Assembly: GCF_022827545.1 (NCBI RefSeq)
Contig: NZ_CP094669.1
Coordinates: forward strand, 3,314,001 to 3,378,000
DNA: 64,000 nucleotides
Source: Hymenobacter tibetensis
GTDB taxonomy: Bacteria > Bacteroidota > Bacteroidia > Cytophagales > Hymenobacteraceae
Reading direction: 5' to 3'
Every line of letters starts with the position of its first letter. The first letter of the stretch is position 1. The notes beneath the pieces are model-generated. The model searched no databases. It worked only from the letters and a program-made list of their open reading frames with translations, and had not been told where the DNA came from. Position numbers and translations under genes: made by a program. Of this stretch, positions 44,071 through 53,304 are shown piece by piece.

Positions 44071-45690
44071 TTAAAACGGCGGCGGACCGTCGTCGAAGTT
44101 GCTACGGGGGAAGGGCTGCGCAGGCGGCGGACCGTCGTTATTGATGCGGGAGCCCAACCGGATAGTGTTGGGGGCGAAAGCCGAGGGGTCTTCGTCAAAG
44201 GTGCTGCTGGGAAAGGCTCCGGTGTTGAAGCTGCCCGCGTCGCCGAAGCCGCCCACGCCATCCAGGTCGGCAAACTTGGTGAACTTGCCGATGAACTTGA
44301 GCTGCACCGTTTCCAACGAACCGTTCCGGTGCTTGGCAATAATAACCTCGCCGGTACCCTGGGTTGGGTTGCCCATTTCGTCTTCGGTGATCTTATAGTA
44401 CTCCGGCCGGTAGAGGAACACCACCATGTCGGCGTCCTGCTCGATAGAGCCCGATTCCCGCAGGTCACTCAGCTGCGGCTTCTTGTCGCCACCCCGGGTT
44501 TCCACAGAACGTGACAACTGCGACAGCGCCAACACAGGCACGTTCAGTTCTTTGGCAATCCCCTTGAGAGCCCGCGAGATGCTAGCAATTTCCTGTTCAC
44601 GGTTGCCACTGCCCTTACCATCGGTGTTGCCCGTCATCAACTGCAAGTAGTCGATGATGATCATTGAAATATCGTGGTGCGCTTTCAGGCGGCGGCACTT
44701 GGTGCGCAATTCCCGAATACTCAGGCCTGGCGTATCATCAATGTAGATGGGCGCCGACGACAATGCCGAAATTTTGTGGTTCAGCTGCGCCCACTCGTAA
44801 TCGGCTAGGTTGCCCTTCTTGATCTTCTCGGAATCCAGCTCGGCCTCCGCCGATATCAAACGATTTACGAGCTGCAACGACGACATTTCCAGCGAGAAGA
44901 TGGCTACGGGCTTCTTGAACTCCACCGCCGCGTTGCGCATCGCCGACACCACGAAAGCGGTTTTACCCATGCCGGGCCGCGCCGCAATAATTACCAGGTC
45001 AGAGGGTTGCCAGCCGCTGGTTACGCGGTCCAGGGCCGAGAAGCCGGACGGTACGCCGGTAAGGCCATCCTTCTGATTTTTCTTTTCTTCCAGCTCTTTG
45101 ATGGCCTTGCCCATCAGGCTGCGCATGTCATCGAAATTCTTGCGAATGTTGGATTCCGATACTTCGAACAGCGCCTGTTCGGTGCTATCTAGCAGGTTGA
45201 ATACGTCGGTGGTATCCTCGAAAGCGTCGCGCTGGATGGTGCTGGCAATGTTGATTAGCTCGCGCTTGATGGCGTTTTCGGTGATGATGCGGGCGTGGTA
45301 TTCCACGTTGGCCGCCGAGTTCACCTTGAAGGTGAGGTTGGCTACGTAGTGCGCGCCCCCGGCTGCTTCCAGCTCGCCCATCTCGCGCAGCTCGTGCGTG
45401 ACAGTGAGAATGTCAATCGGCTCCGACTTGTCGAAGAGGTTGAGGATGGCCTTGAAGATGCGCTGATGCCCGTCCTTGTAGAAACTTCGCTCTTTGAGAA
45501 TGTCGATTACAGTGGTCAGAGCGTCTTTTTCGAGCATGAGGGCGCCCAATACGGCAGCTTCCAGCTCCAACGCCTGTGGCGGCAGCTTGCCCGCTGGCCC
45601 ACCCGCCGGAACTACCGCAGGGCGGCTGCTCCAAGCGGCTTTAGCACGCGAGGCTGATAATTTCAAGCGGTCATCCATCCGGTCATTCAT
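44071..45690 (-). CDS. dnaB: Replicative DNA helicase DnaB
   Basis: A 539-residue replicative helicase. N-terminal DnaB domain (PPQALELEAAVLGALMLEKDAL, residues about 35-130), linker helix, and RecA-like C-terminal domain with Walker A ARPGMGKTAF, Walker B IIIDYLQLM and the SQLSRSVE segment. It unwinds DNA at the replication fork as a hexamer. The C-terminal 60 residues are Gly/Pro/Phe/Asp-rich with repeats of DGPPP (NNDGPPPAQPFP; NFDDGPPPF), an unusual acidic-aromatic tail that may bind SSB-like partners. Start at the ATG 45690, not the GTG at 45693. Confidence 0.96.
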   Translation of the reverse strand: MNDRMDDRLKLSASRAKAAWSSRPAVVPAGGPAGKLPPQALELEAAVLGALMLEKDALTTVIDILKERSFYKDGHQRIFKAILNLFDKSEPIDILTVTHELREMGELEAAGGAHYVANLTFKVNSAANVEYHARIITENAIKRELINIASTIQRDAFEDTTDVFNLLDSTEQALFEVSESNIRKNFDDMRSLMGKAIKELEEKKNQKDGLTGVPSGFSALDRVTSGWQPSDLVIIAARPGMGKTAFVVSAMRNAAVEFKKPVAIFSLEMSSLQLVNRLISAEAELDSEKIKKGNLADYEWAQLNHKISALSSAPIYIDDTPGLSIRELRTKCRRLKAHHDISMIIIDYLQLMTGNTDGKGSGNREQEIASISRALKGIAKELNVPVLALSQLSRSVETRGGDKKPQLSDLRESGSIEQDADMVVFLYRPEYYKITEDEMGNPTQGTGEVIIAKHRNGSLETVQLKFIGKFTKFADLDGVGGFGDAGSFNTGAFPSSTFDEDPSAFAPNTIRLGSRINNDGPPPAQPFPRSNFDDGPPPF

Positions 45691-45917
45691 CACTTAGGTA
45701 GGTACTACAAGGTAAGCAGGTTCGGGCGGTTTTCAGTTGGGAGCCGGCAGGATTCGTTTGCGCGCTTCTTTCGGTCCGCACCTAATATTTTCCAAAGGGG
45801 CACAAAGCTAACGGCTGGGCCCTACAATCAAGGAAGGGGGCAAAAGGTTTCTTTTCTTCGGGAAGTAAGGGAGTGGCAAGGGGCGGCTGGCCGGAATGAA
45901 CATTGTCCCGGCCTCCT

Positions 45918-45925
45918 TACCTTTG
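45918..45925 (+). promoter_or_regulatory. -7 box for mpl
   Basis: TACCTTTG, exact TAnnTTTG, 25 bases before the chosen ATG at 45950. It lies after the earlier in-frame ATG at 45896, which argues against that start. Confidence 0.5.
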
Positions 45926-45949
45926 CCGCCCGCCTACCCCCTTTCCCGA

Positions 45950-47338
45950 ATGGCCGCTACGCCCACTCCTTCCCTCCAACGCCTCCACCTAACTGCTGTT
46001 GGGGGCAGTATCATGCATAATCTGGCCTTGGCCCTGCACAAAAGCGGGGCCCACGTTACGGGCTCCGACGACGAGATATTCGAGCCCGCCAAAAGCCGCT
46101 TGCAGGCCGCTGGGCTATTACCGGTAGCGGAAGGCTGGTTTCCCGAAAAAATCACTGCCGACCTGGATGCTGTTATCGTGGGAATGCACGCCCGGGCCGA
46201 CAATCCGGAGCTATTACGAGCCCAGGAGTTGGGGTTGCGGGTGTATTCGTTTCCGGAATTCATTTATGAGGCGTCCAAAGACAAGCAACGCATTGTTATT
46301 GGGGGCTCGCATGGCAAAACCAGCATTACGTCCCTGATTTTGCATGTACTACGCTACCACGGCCGCAAGTTCGACTACGCCGTGGGGGCTCAGTTGGAGG
46401 GGTTTGACTTGATGGTGCAGCTTACCGAAGATGCTCCCATCATCATCATCGAGGGCGACGAGTATTTGTCTTCCCCCATCGACCGGCGGCCGAAGTTTCA
46501 CCTCTACCAGCACCATATTGGCGTCATTTCCGGCATCAGCTGGGACCATATCAACGTGTTTCCGACCGAGGAAATCTACCGCGAGCAGTTCAAGATTTTT
46601 GCCGAGATGACGCCCAAAGCCGGCACCCTCATCTACGACCAGGACGACGAGCAAGTACAGCTCGTGACGGTACCAAGCCACCCCGATGTGCACTACATCG
46701 GCTACGGGCCGCACGAACACGTGATTAAAGATGGTAAAACCTTTTTGCTCAACAAGAAAGACGAAAAAGTACCGGTACAGGTGTTTGGCGAACACAACCT
46801 GCGCAACATTTCCGCGGCCAAGGAGGTCTGCAAGCAGCTAGGTATCAAGGGCAAGTCGTTTTACGAGGCGCTGGCTACGTTCAAAGGCGCAGCCCGGCGG
46901 CTGGAGCTGGTGGCCGAGGGAGATGACTCGGTGGTGTACAAAGACTTCGCGCACGCCCCTAGTAAGCTCAAGGCCACAGCTACGGCCTTCAAGAAGCAGT
47001 TTCCGAAACGCCGCTTGGTCGCCTGCTTGGAGTTGCACACGTTCAGTAGCCTGAATCCGGCGTTTCTGCCGCAGTACGCGCATACCTTCAACGCCCCGGA
47101 CGTAGCGGTGGTGTACTTCAACCCGCATGTGCTGGAACACAAACGCCTCCCTCCTCTCGCTCCCGAGCAAGTGGCGCAGGCGTTTGGCCGGCCCGATTTG
47201 CAGGTGTTCACGGATAGCAAGCAGTTGGCTAACTTCTTACACGAGCAAGACTGGCACGATGCCAACCTACTAATGATGTCTTCGGGCACCTTCGACGGGC
47301 TAGACTTAAAGCAGTTAGCAGCAGAAGTGGTAAACTAA
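45950..47338 (+). CDS. mpl: Murein peptide ligase, Mpl-like
   Basis: A 462-residue Mur-ligase family protein. It has the MurC-like N-terminal Rossmann segment (LHLTAVGGSIMHNLALALHKSGAHVTGSD), the ATP loop GGSHGKTSITSLIL, and Mpl-type middle IIIEGDEYLSSPIDRRPKFHLYQHH, KDFAHAPSKLKATATAFK. Mpl attaches the recycled tripeptide L-Ala-gamma-D-Glu-mesoDap to UDP-MurNAc during cell-wall recycling. The main alternative is a MurC-like enzyme. It is transcribed divergently from dnaB. Confidence 0.85.
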   Translation: MAATPTPSLQRLHLTAVGGSIMHNLALALHKSGAHVTGSDDEIFEPAKSRLQAAGLLPVAEGWFPEKITADLDAVIVGMHARADNPELLRAQELGLRVYSFPEFIYEASKDKQRIVIGGSHGKTSITSLILHVLRYHGRKFDYAVGAQLEGFDLMVQLTEDAPIIIIEGDEYLSSPIDRRPKFHLYQHHIGVISGISWDHINVFPTEEIYREQFKIFAEMTPKAGTLIYDQDDEQVQLVTVPSHPDVHYIGYGPHEHVIKDGKTFLLNKKDEKVPVQVFGEHNLRNISAAKEVCKQLGIKGKSFYEALATFKGAARRLELVAEGDDSVVYKDFAHAPSKLKATATAFKKQFPKRRLVACLELHTFSSLNPAFLPQYAHTFNAPDVAVVYFNPHVLEHKRLPPLAPEQVAQAFGRPDLQVFTDSKQLANFLHEQDWHDANLLMMSSGTFDGLDLKQLAAEVVN

Positions 47339-47430
47339 AAGGCGGCTGGAAAGTAGTGCTTGCTGTGCCATTCATTCTGCTCGCTACAACCGCCTAACGC
47401 GCCAAGTATCACTCTTCTACCTTTCCTCTC

Positions 47431-48129
47431 ATGAAACAACCATTGCTGCTGCTGCATGGCGCGTTGGCTTCGGAAGCTCAACTGAAGCCGTTAGCTCGGG
47501 AGTTGTCGGCGTTTTACAGCATCCACACCTTCTCGTTTAGTGGGCACGGTGGCCGGGCAGTAGCAGCCGATTCGTTTTCGATGCAGGGCTTTGCCAAGGA
47601 AGTAGCACTGTTTATTGAAGAAAAAGCGCTGGCGCCAGTTGATATTTTCGGGTACAGCATGGGCGGCTACGCGGCCCTCGCGGCGGCTGTGGCCGCACCC
47701 GGTAGCATCCGTACCATCACCACGCTGGGCACCAAGCTCGACTGGTCGCCGGCTACTGCCGCGCTGGAAACGCGCTTTCTCGATTTGGATACCATGCGCG
47801 CCAAGGTGCCGCACTACGTAGCCCAGCTCGAGCAGCTCCACGCCCCTACCCCGCTGCCTGAGTTACTTACGGCCACTGCCGGCATGATGCGTACCCTTGG
47901 CACGGCGCCGTTGCTTACGCCCACCGTGCTGGCTAACTTGGAGGTACCGGTGCAAATGATGGTGGGCGAACTAGACAAAAACGCCGGCGTGGATGCCTCG
48001 CGGCACTTTGCCGATTACATGCCCCACGCCACCTTCGAGATTCTGATGAACACCCCGCACCCGCTGGAACGTGTGAATCCCGATTTGCTGGTTAGCCGGA
48101 TTGCGCGCTTCATTGAAAGCGTGGTGTAA
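47431..48129 (+). CDS. Alpha/beta hydrolase
   Basis: A 232-residue hydrolase with LLLLHGALASEAQLKPLARELS, nucleophile Ser in FGYSMGGYAALAAA, and His in MNTPHPLERVN. No signal peptide, so cytoplasmic. The family is broad and the substrate unknown. It follows mpl by 92 bases on the same strand. Confidence 0.87.
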   Translation: MKQPLLLLHGALASEAQLKPLARELSAFYSIHTFSFSGHGGRAVAADSFSMQGFAKEVALFIEEKALAPVDIFGYSMGGYAALAAAVAAPGSIRTITTLGTKLDWSPATAALETRFLDLDTMRAKVPHYVAQLEQLHAPTPLPELLTATAGMMRTLGTAPLLTPTVLANLEVPVQMMVGELDKNAGVDASRHFADYMPHATFEILMNTPHPLERVNPDLLVSRIARFIESVV

Positions 48130-48248
48130 CTACCAGGCAGACGTACCTGATTGCGCAGCAGGCCGCGTAGCCCCCCACGCCCCAACACGCGCCATTGGCC
48201 AGCACGCAACCAAGGCAAAGACATCGGACCCTGAAAGCAAACGGATAG

Positions 48249-48334
48249 CGCCTGTCATTCCGACGCAGGAGGCATCTGAGTCGAAGACGTTTAACGATCT
48301 TACTCGGATTCCTCCTGCGTCGGAATGGCAGGCG
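48249..48334. repeat. Long inverted repeat, 24-bp arms
   Basis: Arms 48249-48272 and 48311-48334 pair with one mismatch; inside them an ATCTGAGT/ACTCGGAT pair extends the stem. The left arm text ATTCCGACGCAGGAGG and ATCTGAGT is partly shared with an element at 55256-55296, so this is probably an interspersed repeat family and may also end transcription of the hydrolase gene. Confidence 0.7.
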
Positions 48335-48529
48335 TTCTTGTCTAGGCTATCAGGCTAATATGGCCTGCTGCTACCACGTTGGCTTGACGACCCAAGCACC
48401 AGAAAAGGGCGGTGAACAGCTGCAAGAGGTCCAGAGCATTCCATAGCCACAGGTTATAACCAGCCAGCGGTACTTCGTTTTGCGCGGCAATACGGCCGCT
48501 ACGAGCAGACAACGGTTTTTATCGAACGA
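48335..48529. other. Intergenic DNA
   Basis: Nothing recognisable; lies between the long inverted repeat and the terminator of the minus-strand lipoprotein operon. Confidence 0.4.
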
Positions 48530-48555
48530 AAAAGCCCACCTGTTGGCGGGCTTTT
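48530..48555 (-). terminator. Terminator of the lipoprotein/small ORF operon
   Basis: AAAAGCCC (48530-48537) pairs with GGGCTTTT (48548-48555), 10-base loop; on the minus strand it is followed by a T-rich run just after the small ORF. Confidence 0.8.
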
Positions 48556-48556
48556 C

Positions 48557-48676
48557 TTAGTTTTTGGGCTCTGGTGGTTTTGGTGGCTCCACCGGTTTGG
48601 AACGGCGCCGGTCGGTGGTGAGCAGGAGCGCCACGGCCGTAAGCGAGAGGCGCATAATCCATTTGCGGCTGAGCAT
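48557..48676 (-). CDS. 39-residue membrane microprotein
   Basis: A short frame MLSRKWIMRLSLTAVALLLTTDRRR, ending in a Pro/Lys-rich tail PPKPPEPKN and a stop at 48557. It has a basic N-terminus, one hydrophobic helix (about residues 9-20) and a proline-rich tail, the form of a small inner-membrane protein. It starts 2 bases after the stop of the lipoprotein gene and its stop is next to the terminator hairpin, so it fits exactly into the operon. Too short for usual gene finders; function unknown. Confidence 0.6.
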   Translation of the reverse strand: MLSRKWIMRLSLTAVALLLTTDRRRSKPVEPPKPPEPKN

Positions 48677-48678
48677 AT

Positions 48679-49239
48679 CTAGCGTGGAAAAAGGGTATTA
48701 TTGCCGACAACGCGCAAGTCGCAGCTGCTACCTCCGGTGTTTTCCTCGCAGCTGGTACCCACAATGTCGTTGTTCTCGAAGTTGAAAAAGCAGAACGTGC
48801 ATCCTACCCCCGTAATGATGTAGCGGGAGGCGTTGGAACGCAACAGCAGCTCCGACTCGGAAGCCAGCGTCAGCGGAACGGCCATGCCGCGGAACATACC
48901 GTTGCGCAGCCCTAGCCCCACCAGATAGTAGGAAGCCGGGTCTTTAGGGCCTCCCTGCACTTTGCGCACCATGGTTTTATCGATGCTGGTGCCATCACCA
49001 AATTGGCGGTTGAAGGCTTGGGTTAGCTGTTCGCGCGGAACCAGGTACTTGATCAGTCCTTTTTCTCCTACGGAGGCGATAATCTTGCTGGTAGTTTCCT
49101 GCCTGCGCCCCACGTCGCTCTTGTCGGGCGAGGTGAACTCTGGAATGCCTTTCTTGCTGGTTTCGCAAGCGGGCAGCACAACAGTGAAAAGCGCGGAGGC
49201 CAGGAGCAAGCGCAAAAAAGGGCGGAAGGAAAGCATCAT
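48679..49239 (-). CDS. Predicted lipoprotein of unknown function
   Basis: A 186-residue protein with an N-terminal hydrophobic segment and lipobox (VVLPACE). The middle has KGLIKYLVPREQLTQAFNRQF and the C-terminal part has three to four Cys (GVGCTFCFF, TSCEEN, SSCDLR) that may form disulfides outside the cytoplasm. I know no family for it. The start may be the second ATG at 49236. It heads an operon with the small membrane ORF. Confidence 0.75.
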   Translation of the reverse strand: MMLSFRPFLRLLLASALFTVVLPACETSKKGIPEFTSPDKSDVGRRQETTSKIIASVGEKGLIKYLVPREQLTQAFNRQFGDGTSIDKTMVRKVQGGPKDPASYYLVGLGLRNGMFRGMAVPLTLASESELLLRSNASRYIITGVGCTFCFFNFENNDIVGTSCEENTGGSSCDLRVVGNNTLFPR

Positions 49240-49266
49240 ACTAGAAAGGTAGCAGGTCGGCGCAAG

Positions 49267-50058
49267 TTAGGGCTTATAGTACGTACGCGCTTCCGGTAAT
49301 TCGCGCTGAATATTGGCGATGCGCGTACCGTTGGAGGGGTGCGTGGAAAGAAATTCTGGGGGCGCAGCGGCACCCTCGCGCGAGTCCATGCGCTGCCAGA
49401 ACGCAATGGCATTGTCGGGGTTGTAGCCAGCCATAGCCATGAAGATCAGCCCCAGGTGGTCGGCCTCCGACTCTTGGCTCCGCCCGTATTTGAGCAGCCC
49501 CAACTGCGAGCCAAGCCCTACTGCCTGCAGGAACACGTTCTGCGTGAGCGTTGGTGTTTGTCCTACTGCCGTTGATACGGCGGCGCCTACGCCCTGTGCG
49601 GCATACTGTTGGCTGGCCCGTTCTGAACTATGCTTGGCTACTGCGTGAGCAATTTCGTGGCCCATCACAACAGCAAGGCCGTTTTCATCTTGCGTGATGG
49701 GCAGGATGCCAGTATATACGGCCACTTTACCGCCGGGCATACACCACGCGTTTTCCTGCTTTTCATCAAGTAGGTTGAACTCCCACGCATAGCCTTCCAG
49801 CTGATTCTGTTGGTTTTGCTGCCGAAAGTAAGTTTCCACTGCTTGCTGCACACGCTGCCCAACACGCTTCACCATTGCGGCTTGCTCTCCGCTAGCAATT
49901 ACTTTGCTGGAATCCAGCACCGCCCGGTACTGCGTGGCGGCCATGGCGTTCATTTCCGCATCGGAAACCAGGCTAAGCTGACGGCGGCCCGTGATAGGAA
50001 CCGTGGAACAGGCAGCAGCGATAAACAGGCAGCTACCCAGAACTATTTTCTTGAGCAT
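49267..50058 (-). CDS. M48 family metallopeptidase lipoprotein
   Basis: A 263-residue M48 peptidase related to LoiP/YggG and BepA-like proteases. A signal with possible lipobox (SCLFIAAACS) is followed by PITGRRQLSLVSDAEMNAM, the zinc site HEIAHAVAKHSSER and the third ligand in SQESEADHLGL. Family members degrade misfolded outer-membrane proteins in the periplasm. ATG at 50058 is chosen, since the frame before it (to 50103) is not leader-like. Confidence 0.92.
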   Translation of the reverse strand: MLKKIVLGSCLFIAAACSTVPITGRRQLSLVSDAEMNAMAATQYRAVLDSSKVIASGEQAAMVKRVGQRVQQAVETYFRQQNQQNQLEGYAWEFNLLDEKQENAWCMPGGKVAVYTGILPITQDENGLAVVMGHEIAHAVAKHSSERASQQYAAQGVGAAVSTAVGQTPTLTQNVFLQAVGLGSQLGLLKYGRSQESEADHLGLIFMAMAGYNPDNAIAFWQRMDSREGAAAPPEFLSTHPSNGTRIANIQRELPEARTYYKP

Positions 50059-50370
50059 ATTCGGTGTGGCTTTACAGAAAGAAGGGTTGACGAAGAGACG
50101 CAAAGCGTTACCTCAGCGTCCCATCAGTTCGGGGCGAAACAACGAATTGCTATACGTCGGAGCCCCCCGCAAATGTTTGCTTTGCCCCACCGTCTGCTGC
50201 CAAGCGCGCCGCATTTAATTGGCTGGCTGGTTTTCAGGGGTGGAATTAAGGGCTAATTTTGAGCCTCATGATTTCGAGAACAGAGGTTTCTGGATGCTAC
50301 TATTCATTGTGAGTACTAGTATTCCGCCCTTGCTTTCAAGCCCAGGCCCCCACGCCCTCACGCATCACGT
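50059..50370. other. Intergenic region, 310 bases
   Basis: Divergent promoter region. A TAATTTTG box (50254-50261) lies 110 bases before the next gene. A 14-codon frame at 50270 could be an accident. Confidence 0.45.
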
Positions 50371-50985
50371 ATGAAAATTCTTTGCATCGGCCGCAACTAT
50401 GCCGACCATATAACGGAACTACAGAACGAGACGCCCGACGCGCCCGTCATTTTTTCCAAGCCCGATACCGCCCTGCTCCAGCGCAATCAGCCGTTCTTTT
50501 ACCCTGATTTTTCGCAGGACATTCACCACGAAATCGAGTTGGTGCTACGCATCTGCAAGAATGGCAAGAACATCGAGGAGAAGTTTGCTCATACCTATTA
50601 CGACGCCATTGGCCTGGGTATAGATTTCACGGCCCGCGACTTGCAGAGTAAGCTAAAAAGCAAAGGCCTGCCTTGGGAACTCGCGAAAGGCTTCGACGGC
50701 TCTGCCCCACTCGGCGAAACGTTCAAACCCGTGAGCGACTTCCCTAATCCCAAAGACATCAACTTCCGGCTGGAAGTGAACGGGGAGGTGCGCCAGCAAG
50801 GTAACTCTGGCTTAATGCTGCATCCCTTCGACGCCATCATCAGCTACATTTCCAAGTTTATCACGCTGAAAATGGGCGACCTGATTTTTACGGGCACCCC
50901 AAGCGGCGTAGGTCCAGTTAAAATCGGTGACCAGCTCACAGGCTACATCGGCGACGAAAAAATGCTGGACCTCGCCGTGAAATAA
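50371..50985 (+). CDS. Fumarylacetoacetate hydrolase family (acylpyruvase-like)
   Basis: A 204-residue FAH-family hydrolase of the short YcgM/FAHD1 type. Metal ligands are in DIHHEIELVLRI (Glu-x-Glu) and later Asp in GIDFTARDLQ; the closing GDLIFTGTPSGVGPVKIGDQL is diagnostic. It likely cleaves acylpyruvates or decarboxylates oxaloacetate in the cytoplasm. Start fits the usual MKILCIGRNYADH opening. Confidence 0.92.
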   Translation: MKILCIGRNYADHITELQNETPDAPVIFSKPDTALLQRNQPFFYPDFSQDIHHEIELVLRICKNGKNIEEKFAHTYYDAIGLGIDFTARDLQSKLKSKGLPWELAKGFDGSAPLGETFKPVSDFPNPKDINFRLEVNGEVRQQGNSGLMLHPFDAIISYISKFITLKMGDLIFTGTPSGVGPVKIGDQLTGYIGDEKMLDLAVK

Positions 50986-51205
50986 CGCACGGCCTCACGC
51001 TGTTGCGTTTATGTTCAGCTGTCTGCGTAGTGGGCAGCGTTCCACGTGTTGCCCTTCTTTTGGGTTGATTCCGATAGCCGGGCTGCCTTCACTTGGGTGG
51101 GCGGCGTACTACCGCCTCCCACGCTACCGTTAGAACAACGCTGCCAGCACGGCGCCGTGTCCGGCGTTTGCTGCCTCGTTTCTGTACTTGCTGATTGCTT
51201 TGCGA

Positions 51206-53215
51206 ATGCCTTATGTGTTGAATTTGTCGTCTCGGCGGCTATTGAGTATCTCTTTTCTCCCGTTAGTTCTGCTGATTTTAGGGTTGCAACCCGCTTCCTG
51301 CGGTGGTCAGGAGCCTGATTCTGTAGCGCAACAGCCCGCCACCCAGGTGCCCGCTGGCCCGCAGCCTACAGTACCGAACGGCTACTTTTTGTTTCCCATC
51401 AAGCCCGGCAAACCCAATTTCCTGGCAGCCAGCATGGGCGAACTACGCCCCAACCACTTTCACGGAGGCCTCGACATCAAGACGGATGGCCGCGTGGATT
51501 TGCCGGTGTATGCTGCCGCCGACGGCTACATTTCGCGCCTCAAGCAAAGTAGCTTTGGCTACGGTAATGTGCTCTACATCACGCACCCCAACGGCCTGAC
51601 CACCGTGTACGGTCACCTCAACCATTTCAAGGGGCCCGTGGCGGCGGAACTGCTGCGCCAGCAATACGAAAAGCAGACCTACGAGCTAGAGCTGTTTTTC
51701 AAACCCGAACAATATCCGGTGAAGCGTGGGGAAGTGGTGGCGCTATCCGGTAATACCGGTGGCTCGGCGGGCCCACACTTGCACTGGGAAGTGCGCACCG
51801 CGCAAGACCACCAGCTGAACCCGCTGCAATGGGGTGGGTTCGCGGAAATTCAGGACCACGTAGCGCCGATGCTCCAAGCGTTTGCCGTGGAAGCGCTGGG
51901 CATCGACGCCCGCGTGCAAGGCCACTTCGGCAAAGCGGTTTTCGTGCCCAAAACGCCGCCTTTGCCCAACGGGGGCGGCTATATCTGGACCGATACGGTT
52001 TCCGCTTTTGGTTCGGTTGGCTTGCTAGTGCAAGGGTTCGACCGATTTGATGGAGTATGGAACAAGAACGGATTCCAGCGCGTGGAAATCCGGGTGAATG
52101 GCCGGCCGCATTACCGGCACGTAGTGGACGATATTCCGTTTCCGGACGGCACTCGCCAAGTCAACCAACACATGGATTATGAGTGGCGCTTCATGCAGGG
52201 GAGGCAGTTCGAGAAGCTGTTTGTAGATGACGGCAACGGCCTGAAGATGTACACCACCGGTCCTGACAAGGGCCGCCTGCGCGTGGAAGCCGGCAAGATC
52301 TACGACGTGGAAATCCTACTAGCCGACTCGTATGGCAACACCACCCCGTTGCGCTTGGTGCTGCGCGGCGAGCAGCCAGTGTACTACAAAACCCGCTCGA
52401 CGCTGGTAAAGAAACCCGCGTTGCGCTATGATATCAGCCGCAACTTGCTGGTGGCCACCGCCGCTGACCCCGACACGGCGGCTGCCGGCGGGCCGCTCAC
52501 CCTCTTTAAAGGCAACCGCCGGCTTACGCTTCGCCCCAGCTACACCGTGCTCAGCCAGAACACCTACCTCTACGACTTACGCGCAGGCTTGCCGGACTCC
52601 ATGCAGTTTGGCGGCATCACCAAGCGGTTCGACCGCCAAGTGCTCATTCCGTCGGGCCGTGATTTTGCCTTTGCTACCAGCACCTTGAAGCTAGGGTTTG
52701 GCCCCGAGACGTTATTTGACACGCTGTACGCGCAAACCAGCTACAAAGCGGGCGTCTGGACTGTGCACATGCCCCGCACTCCGCTGTACCGCAGCTTGCA
52801 GCTCACGCTGCGACCTGAAGTGGAGGTAGCCGACAAAACCCGCACTGCCATTTACGGCGTTACGGCCAAGGGAGGCCGGGCGTACGTGGGCGGTAAGTGG
52901 GACGGCAATACCATTTCGGCGCCCATTAAAGCATTCGGGCAGTTTAAGTTGCTCACCGACACCATTCCGCCCTCGGCGCGGCTCCTGCGCAAAGGCCCAG
53001 CGGGGGTGGTGTTCAAAGTCGGCGACGACCTCTCGGGGTTGGCTTCCTACAAGCTGGAAGTGAACGGGCAATTCCACCTGCTTCGTTTCGAGCACAAAAA
53101 CGCCACGCTGTTCTCAGAGAGAACCGACACGCTTGGCCCGCCGCTGCGTGGCCCCGCCACCCTGTATCTGCGCGACCAAGCCGGCAATGAGAAGGCCGTG
53201 CAAGTGGTGCTGTAA
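51206..53215 (+). CDS. M23 family metallopeptidase, large periplasmic
   Basis: A 669-residue exported protein. Residues about 75-200 are a LytM/M23 zinc endopeptidase domain: HFHGGLDIKTDGRVDLPVYAAADGYI, YGHLNHF, GNTGGSAGPHLHWEVR, with all zinc ligands. The remaining 450 residues are beta-rich repeats (DTVSAFGSVGLLVQGFDRF; DDLSGLASYKLEVNG) as in other Bacteroidota M23 proteins. It should cut peptidoglycan cross-links. ATG at 51206 precedes a signal segment (LLSISFLPLVLLILGLQPASC); a TTG at 51188 is less likely. Confidence 0.92.
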   Translation: MPYVLNLSSRRLLSISFLPLVLLILGLQPASCGGQEPDSVAQQPATQVPAGPQPTVPNGYFLFPIKPGKPNFLAASMGELRPNHFHGGLDIKTDGRVDLPVYAAADGYISRLKQSSFGYGNVLYITHPNGLTTVYGHLNHFKGPVAAELLRQQYEKQTYELELFFKPEQYPVKRGEVVALSGNTGGSAGPHLHWEVRTAQDHQLNPLQWGGFAEIQDHVAPMLQAFAVEALGIDARVQGHFGKAVFVPKTPPLPNGGGYIWTDTVSAFGSVGLLVQGFDRFDGVWNKNGFQRVEIRVNGRPHYRHVVDDIPFPDGTRQVNQHMDYEWRFMQGRQFEKLFVDDGNGLKMYTTGPDKGRLRVEAGKIYDVEILLADSYGNTTPLRLVLRGEQPVYYKTRSTLVKKPALRYDISRNLLVATAADPDTAAAGGPLTLFKGNRRLTLRPSYTVLSQNTYLYDLRAGLPDSMQFGGITKRFDRQVLIPSGRDFAFATSTLKLGFGPETLFDTLYAQTSYKAGVWTVHMPRTPLYRSLQLTLRPEVEVADKTRTAIYGVTAKGGRAYVGGKWDGNTISAPIKAFGQFKLLTDTIPPSARLLRKGPAGVVFKVGDDLSGLASYKLEVNGQFHLLRFEHKNATLFSERTDTLGPPLRGPATLYLRDQAGNEKAVQVVL

Positions 53216-53241
53216 GCGCTAGACCCTAGAGTATTAAAGTT

Positions 53242-53304
53242 AAGAGCGTAGAGCGGTCTTACAGCGCAGTATCAACTCACGCTGCAAGACCGCTCTACGC
53301 TCTT
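53242..53304. terminator. Two-way hairpin between M23 and clpP genes
   Basis: Perfect 19-bp arms (53242-53260 and 53286-53304) and a further inner AGCG/CGCT pair. It overlaps the last bases of clpP, whose stop is at 53303, and lies just after the M23 stop. Confidence 0.85.
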
